Below are positions 23,970-27,736 of a stretch of 27,736 nt of DNA, in pieces. The position numbers and the translations under genes were made by a program. Every line of letters starts with the position of its first letter. Positions within the stretch are counted from its first letter, which is position 1. The notes beneath the pieces were generated by a model that had not been told where the DNA came from, made no database searches, and saw only the letters and a program-made list of their open reading frames with translations. The stretch is from CBDUBH01 sp965365345 (GTDB taxonomy: Bacteria; Bacteroidota; Ignavibacteria; Ignavibacteriales; SURF-24): the NCBI GenBank assembly GCA_965365345.1, contig CBDUBH010000046.1, positions 1 through 27,736 of the forward strand, read 5' to 3'.

Positions 23970-25175
23970 TTAATTATTATCTTTAATGTTCAAAAATTTT
24001 TCCGCAATGATTTCATGTAAAGATCTTCTGCCTTTTCCGGGAAGCGTAAAAATGTAATCGTCGGTTATTCTTGAAATATAAAAAGGATTTGTACTAATAT
24101 CATTTAAAGATTTTTTATTTACTATTCCCCAATAATTACTTATATAACCGGCCTGCTGCGACGCAAAAACAGAATGCTCATTTGCCGCGTACCATGGATA
24201 ACAAAGATGATTTACCTGTTTACCAAGTAGATTTTCAATCAATTCTTTCGAAGTTTTTAGATCAATAAAAATTTCATTCATTCTTTCATCAAAAGATTGA
24301 AATTTACCGAGTTCAAAATTTTTCTTTTGAATTTCTGTAAGATTGAGCAATCTTTTACGCCAGTTTTTATCTTTGAAAAATTTTAATCCGCCGTTTTGCT
24401 TCACAAATTCAATGCAGCTTTCAGAAACGATTTTATTTTCAATAAATCTATGCTTTGCTGAAAGCTCGGGCGCTGATTTAAAAACCGGCATTCCGAGATG
24501 ATAAAATTCAGGCATGCAATTTTCAAAATCCTGAAATAATTTCGGTTGAAAAGAACCGTTTAAAAAATTCGGCTGAAAATCCGGATTCACAAAATCAATA
24601 ATTTCATCGCTTACAAAAACCGATGCGTGATTTAGTGAATGCGATTGAAAATCAACTATTCCGCTTTTGTGCATTTCAAAAATTTCATCCCAAGTACAAA
24701 GCGGAGCATAATTATTTCGCGCCTGAATATCATCATAATTTGATCTGCCCAGCCAAACATCTTCCAAATTCGTCGGCTCAATAAATTCATCTTTTATCAA
24801 ATTCGGGACAATAAAACTTACCGCGCACATTCCGTATTTTTTCAAAAGCGGAAATGCAACGCTCCACAAACTGCTTAAACCGTCATCAAATGTTAAAACA
24901 ATTTGATTTTTTTCAAAAGGAATTTTTCCTGTTATAATGCCGTAAAATTTTTCTGAGTTAATTGTTGTGTAACCATTTTCTGAAAGAAATTTTAATTGAG
25001 ATTCAAATTTTTGCGGTTCAACTGAATGAAATACGAAAACGGGAATTTTTCCTTCTTCCAATGAATTTAAATTTTTGTAAACGAAAGAAGGATAGATTCC
25101 CGTTAACAATGATCTTATATCATCTTTGTTTTTTCTGTAACTTTCTTCAATTTTTCTTTTGAAATTGGTTAACAT
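23970..25175 (-). CDS. Polysaccharide deacetylase (NodB/CE4)
   Basis: The protein has 401 residues. CE4 motif 1 is TFDDG (95-99) with the paired Asp that binds metal and acts as base. Motif 2 is SHSLNH (178-183), giving His179 and His183 as metal ligands. A weak motif 3 is CYPWYA near the C-terminus (where RxPY is usual). Between motif 2 and motif 3 lies an extra segment of about 150 residues (190-340) not found in simple NodB proteins, perhaps a substrate arm. The N-terminal 40 residues are basic and helical with no signal peptide, so it probably works in the cytoplasm on lipid-linked intermediates. It would remove acetyl or formyl groups from amino sugars. Its stop lies 12 bases before the next start, and its start follows the GT4 gene stop by 5 bases. 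Confidence 0.83.
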   Translation of the reverse strand: MLTNFKRKIEESYRKNKDDIRSLLTGIYPSFVYKNLNSLEEGKIPVFVFHSVEPQKFESQLKFLSENGYTTINSEKFYGIITGKIPFEKNQIVLTFDDGLSSLWSVAFPLLKKYGMCAVSFIVPNLIKDEFIEPTNLEDVWLGRSNYDDIQARNNYAPLCTWDEIFEMHKSGIVDFQSHSLNHASVFVSDEIIDFVNPDFQPNFLNGSFQPKLFQDFENCMPEFYHLGMPVFKSAPELSAKHRFIENKIVSESCIEFVKQNGGLKFFKDKNWRKRLLNLTEIQKKNFELGKFQSFDERMNEIFIDLKTSKELIENLLGKQVNHLCYPWYAANEHSVFASQQAGYISNYWGIVNKKSLNDISTNPFYISRITDDYIFTLPGKGRRSLHEIIAEKFLNIKDNN

Positions 25176-25180
25176 TTATT

Positions 25181-26335
25181 TTAAGCCGCTTTTTTGAATC
25201 TGAAAAATTTTCTTTTCGGTGTTTTTCCGGTAAGAGAAATAGATTCGAGAACTTGTAAAGTTTCAACTGCGCATTTATTCCAGTTGAATTGTTTTGCTCT
25301 ATCATAACCGAGCGAAATTAATTCATTGCGTGAGTTTGATTCATTTATCATCCGGAAAATTCCTCCTGCAATACTATCAACATTTTCCGGATCAACTAAA
25401 AGTGCTGCGCCGCCGGAAATTTCTTTTGTTGCGTAACGGTTGGAAGTTATTACAGGGCATCCGCTTGCCATTGCTTCCAGCGTTGGAATTCCAAATCCTT
25501 CGTAAAGGGAAGGGAATAAAAGCGCTGCGGCAGATCTGTATAATACCGGCAGATCTGTATTTTGAATCCAGCCGGTCCAAATTACGGAATCTTTAATTCC
25601 GAGTTTATCTATCAATGCAATATCTTCATCACAAAGCCAGCGGTGCTCGCCTGCAACAACAAATTTAAATCCGTTTTGCGGACCGATTTTAGCAAATGCT
25701 TGGATAATTCTTCCGAAATTTTTCGGCGGATAAATTTGTCCCACATACAAAAAAAATTTTTCGGGAATATTATATCTAAGTTTAACCGCATTTTCTTTTT
25801 CAAGCGGAATTGATTCATTAAAAACTTGATTATATCCAAGATGAACGGTGTAAATTTTTTCTGAAGGAACTTTTAAATATTCAATTAAATGTTCTTTTAC
25901 GGTTTCGGAGACCGCAATTATTTTATCGGCTCTTTCACAATATTTTGGAATTAATAATTTATGATTTAATCTGTCAAAATATTTTGATCCCCAAGGCATT
26001 GCGTACCAATCCAATCCGTGGCACACGAAAACTTTTTTCGTTTTTCCGCTTAAAGGAATTGAATATTTCGGATTGAAAATTATATCAAGATTATCATTCT
26101 GTAAATATTTTGGAACTGAAAACTGATCCCACATAAAATTTATTGGAGCAGATAATGCAACTTCATTAACATTGTTAAAATTTTTGTAAGTGCCAATTAA
26201 ATTCGGATTTCTGTATAATAATGTAAATTGATGACCGGAGTTTAGATTAAAAAGATGATCAAGCAAATTTATGGTGTATTCGCGTACACCTCCGCCGTGC
26301 TGCTCGAAATGTCTCAGCATTATTCCTATTCTCAT
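25181..26335 (-). CDS. GT4-family glycosyltransferase
   Basis: The 384-residue protein is a GT-B-fold enzyme. The N-terminal half opens with MRIGIMLRHFEQHGGGVREY, the loop that contacts donor phosphate and acceptor. The second half holds YVGQIYPPKNFGRII (197-211), with the Lys that binds the donor diphosphate, and FPSLYEGFGIPTLEAMASGCP (274-294) with the E-x7-E pair Glu279/Glu287. It uses a nucleotide-sugar donor and extends lipid-linked oligosaccharide at the cytoplasmic face. A GAGGGCG ribosome site precedes the ATG, of the same type as at two other genes in the window. The 62-base gap to the upstream epimerase leaves room for a promoter, although co-transcription is likely. Confidence 0.88.
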   Translation of the reverse strand: MRIGIMLRHFEQHGGGVREYTINLLDHLFNLNSGHQFTLLYRNPNLIGTYKNFNNVNEVALSAPINFMWDQFSVPKYLQNDNLDIIFNPKYSIPLSGKTKKVFVCHGLDWYAMPWGSKYFDRLNHKLLIPKYCERADKIIAVSETVKEHLIEYLKVPSEKIYTVHLGYNQVFNESIPLEKENAVKLRYNIPEKFFLYVGQIYPPKNFGRIIQAFAKIGPQNGFKFVVAGEHRWLCDEDIALIDKLGIKDSVIWTGWIQNTDLPVLYRSAAALLFPSLYEGFGIPTLEAMASGCPVITSNRYATKEISGGAALLVDPENVDSIAGGIFRMINESNSRNELISLGYDRAKQFNWNKCAVETLQVLESISLTGKTPKRKFFRFKKAA

Positions 26336-26397
26336 TGCGCCCTCTCTTAATTTAGAAAAACTGTCTGGTTAATAAGTCATATTTCAATAAAATTATT

Positions 26398-27384
26398 TCA
26401 AATTAAACCTTTGTTTTTGTACCATTCTGCTGTTTGTAAAGCCCCTTCATCAAAATTTGTTTTTGGTGAAAATCCGAAACTCCTTTCTGCTTTTTTTGAG
26501 CAAAGTGTAAAACTCTTTTTGAAAAAATCTATTCTTCTTGTATGAATCGGCGGTTGAATTCCCAATGGTCTAAAAATTTTTTCCGTTATTACCGCTGCAC
26601 CCCAAACCAAGGCCAAAGGAATATGAACTTTGGAAGAACTTTTACCCAAAGTTTTTGCAATGGATTTCATAATATGGTTTGTTGTAACAGCTTCTTTTCC
26701 TGCAAAAAGATAAAGATCTCCAACGGAATTTCCGCTGCAAGCAAGTTTTTTAAATCCTTCTACAAGATCATCAATAAAAATCAGATGATGAAGATTTTCG
26801 CCATCACCGATCGTAAAAAACAAATTCTTTTTTATGGCTTTAAATAATTTCAAAAGACGCATATCGCCGGGTCCGTAAACTTCGGGAATTCTTACTACGG
26901 TTACATTTAATTTATCTTTGTAAGAAATAGCAAGCTTTTCAGCTTCCAGTTTTGTTTTGCCGTAAATATTATCCGGATTTAGCGGAGCACTTTCATCAAT
27001 TTCGCCATCAATATTTCCGTATACTCCAATTGTGCTGCCGTGAACAAATTTACGGATCTTTGATGATGCAGCTGCATCAAGCATATTATGTGTACCTTCA
27101 ACATTTACTTCCCAAAATCTTTTATCGGAAATGTTCATTTCGTGCTGTGCTGCCGCAAGATGAAAAACAAAATCGAAATTCTTTATAGCATTAAAAACCG
27201 CTTCACGATCTGTAACTGATATATGATGAATTTTTGCACCGGCTTGTTCAAGCTCTATGCTGTTTGATTTTTCCGCAGGAGTATTAGTCTGTCCAATAAC
27301 TTCAACAGCGTGTCCTTCTTTTAAATATGATAATGCCAATCTGGAACCGATAAAACCGGTTCCGCCTGTTATTAAAATCTTCAT
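26398..27384 (-). CDS. NAD-dependent epimerase/dehydratase (extended SDR)
   Basis: The protein has 328 residues. The N-terminal Rossmann motif is GGTGFIG (7-13). HLAAAQHE (75-82) and the catalytic set Thr118/Ser117 in GSTIGVYG, Tyr141 and Lys145 in YGKTK mark an active extended short-chain dehydrogenase. VRIPEVYGPGD follows. It should act on a nucleotide-linked sugar (epimerase, dehydratase or reductase), making a donor for the glycosyltransferases downstream; the exact step cannot be told from the sequence. Its C-terminal 85 residues resemble the partial protein encoded just upstream, indicating a tandem duplication. Confidence 0.85.
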   Translation of the reverse strand: MKILITGGTGFIGSRLALSYLKEGHAVEVIGQTNTPAEKSNSIELEQAGAKIHHISVTDREAVFNAIKNFDFVFHLAAAQHEMNISDKRFWEVNVEGTHNMLDAAASSKIRKFVHGSTIGVYGNIDGEIDESAPLNPDNIYGKTKLEAEKLAISYKDKLNVTVVRIPEVYGPGDMRLLKLFKAIKKNLFFTIGDGENLHHLIFIDDLVEGFKKLACSGNSVGDLYLFAGKEAVTTNHIMKSIAKTLGKSSSKVHIPLALVWGAAVITEKIFRPLGIQPPIHTRRIDFFKKSFTLCSKKAERSFGFSPKTNFDEGALQTAEWYKNKGLI

Positions 27385-27452
27385 TGCTAATATCCAGGAT
27401 GTGGTATATTTATTATAAAAAATATTTCACTATTCTGAAAGTGAAATCGGAA

Positions 27453-27736
27453 TCAAAAGCTGAAAATCGATAAAAAAAGCAGTCCATTTTTTAAGTACCA
27501 ATTTACAGTTCTTTCAATTCCTTCTTTAACTGAAATCTGACTTTCAAAACCTAAAACTCTTTTTGCTTTTGAAACATCAAGTTCTACTGAACGAACAAAG
27601 AAATCCATACTGCGTTTGAAAATCGGCGGTTTTATTCCCACCAGATTTGAAATTTTTTCCACTGCATTTGCAATAAAAACAATCGGTCTTTGCGGAATCA
27701 TTATTTTCGGCATCGGAACATTCAAAGTTTCCGCAG
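27453..27736 (-). CDS. C-terminal part of a second epimerase (cut by the window edge)
   Basis: The frame is open from the right edge (27736) to the stop at 27453, giving the last 94 or so residues of an enzyme whose start lies outside. It begins AETLNVPMPKIMIPQRP and contains GIKPPIFKRSMDFFVRSVELDVSKAKRVLGF, then EGIERTVNWYLKNGLL. This matches the end of the downstream epimerase (GIQPPIHTRRIDFFKKSF, SKKAERSFGF and TAEWYKNKGLI there) at the same spacing. So the two are tandem paralogues of the extended SDR family. The gap of 68 bases to the next gene and the shared direction suggest one transcript. The active site is not in the window. Confidence 0.75.
   Translation of the reverse strand, partial: AETLNVPMPKIMIPQRPIVFIANAVEKISNLVGIKPPIFKRSMDFFVRSVELDVSKAKRVLGFESQISVKEGIERTVNWYLKNGLLFLSIFSF

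Noticed and set aside
12373..27736. Complete exosortase/PEP-CTERM or full Wzx/Wzy capsule system.
   Set aside because: No exosortase, Wzy polymerase, chain-length regulator or initiating transferase is encoded in the window.

Overview
The window is AT-rich (roughly 30% GC by eye), with weak or absent Shine-Dalgarno sites before many genes, long AT-only spacers, and several protein types common in the Bacteroidota/Ignavibacteriota (FCB) group: a SMUG2-like uracil-DNA glycosylase, a DUF4412-like secreted protein, an Rcp1-type single-domain response regulator and fibronectin-III lipoproteins. I infer an Ignavibacteria-like or other FCB bacterium. No rRNA, tRNA or other phylogenetic marker is present to confirm this.

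Left half (1-12370) is a mixed chromosomal region. A gene ends just inside the left edge at a strong terminator. Then come an exported oligopeptidase B, a small membrane protein, a secreted DUF4412-like protein and, on the minus strand, a large lipoprotein with six FnIII domains arranged as three copies of an A-B pair. These are followed by a response regulator, a small outer-membrane beta-barrel candidate, a compact structured RNA candidate with its own terminator (about 8415-8537), the SMUG2-like glycosylase, a TatD-type hydrolase coupled to tcdA (TAATG overlap), and a Lys/Ser-rich histone-tail-like protein of unknown function. The spacer at 11992-12372 carries two separate terminators on opposite strands; the plus-strand one has no recognised gene in front of it.

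Right half (12373-27736) is almost entirely minus-strand surface-polysaccharide or glycosylation genes. Transcribed first (right to left): two tandem NAD-dependent epimerases (the outer one cut by the window edge), a GT4 glycosyltransferase, a polysaccharide deacetylase, a UPF0104/YbhN-type membrane protein and a hexapeptide acyltransferase. A GC-rich palindromic repeat and one plus-strand gene (hydroxylaminobenzene-mutase-like) interrupt this. A second minus-strand block follows: asparagine-synthase-type amidotransferase, CelD/FemAB-like GNAT acyltransferase, Wzx-type flippase, two GT2 polyprenyl-phosphate-type glycosyltransferases and a GT39 (ArnT/PMT-like) transferase, ending at a strong terminator.

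Together the right-hand genes can make modified sugars (epimerases, amidotransferase, acyl/acetyltransferases), assemble and flip lipid-linked glycans (GT4, flippase), trim them (deacetylase), and charge polyprenyl phosphate with a sugar (GT2) for transfer by the GT39 enzyme on the far side of the membrane. No polymerase, initiating phosphoglycosyltransferase or exosortase is visible, so the locus probably continues beyond the right edge.
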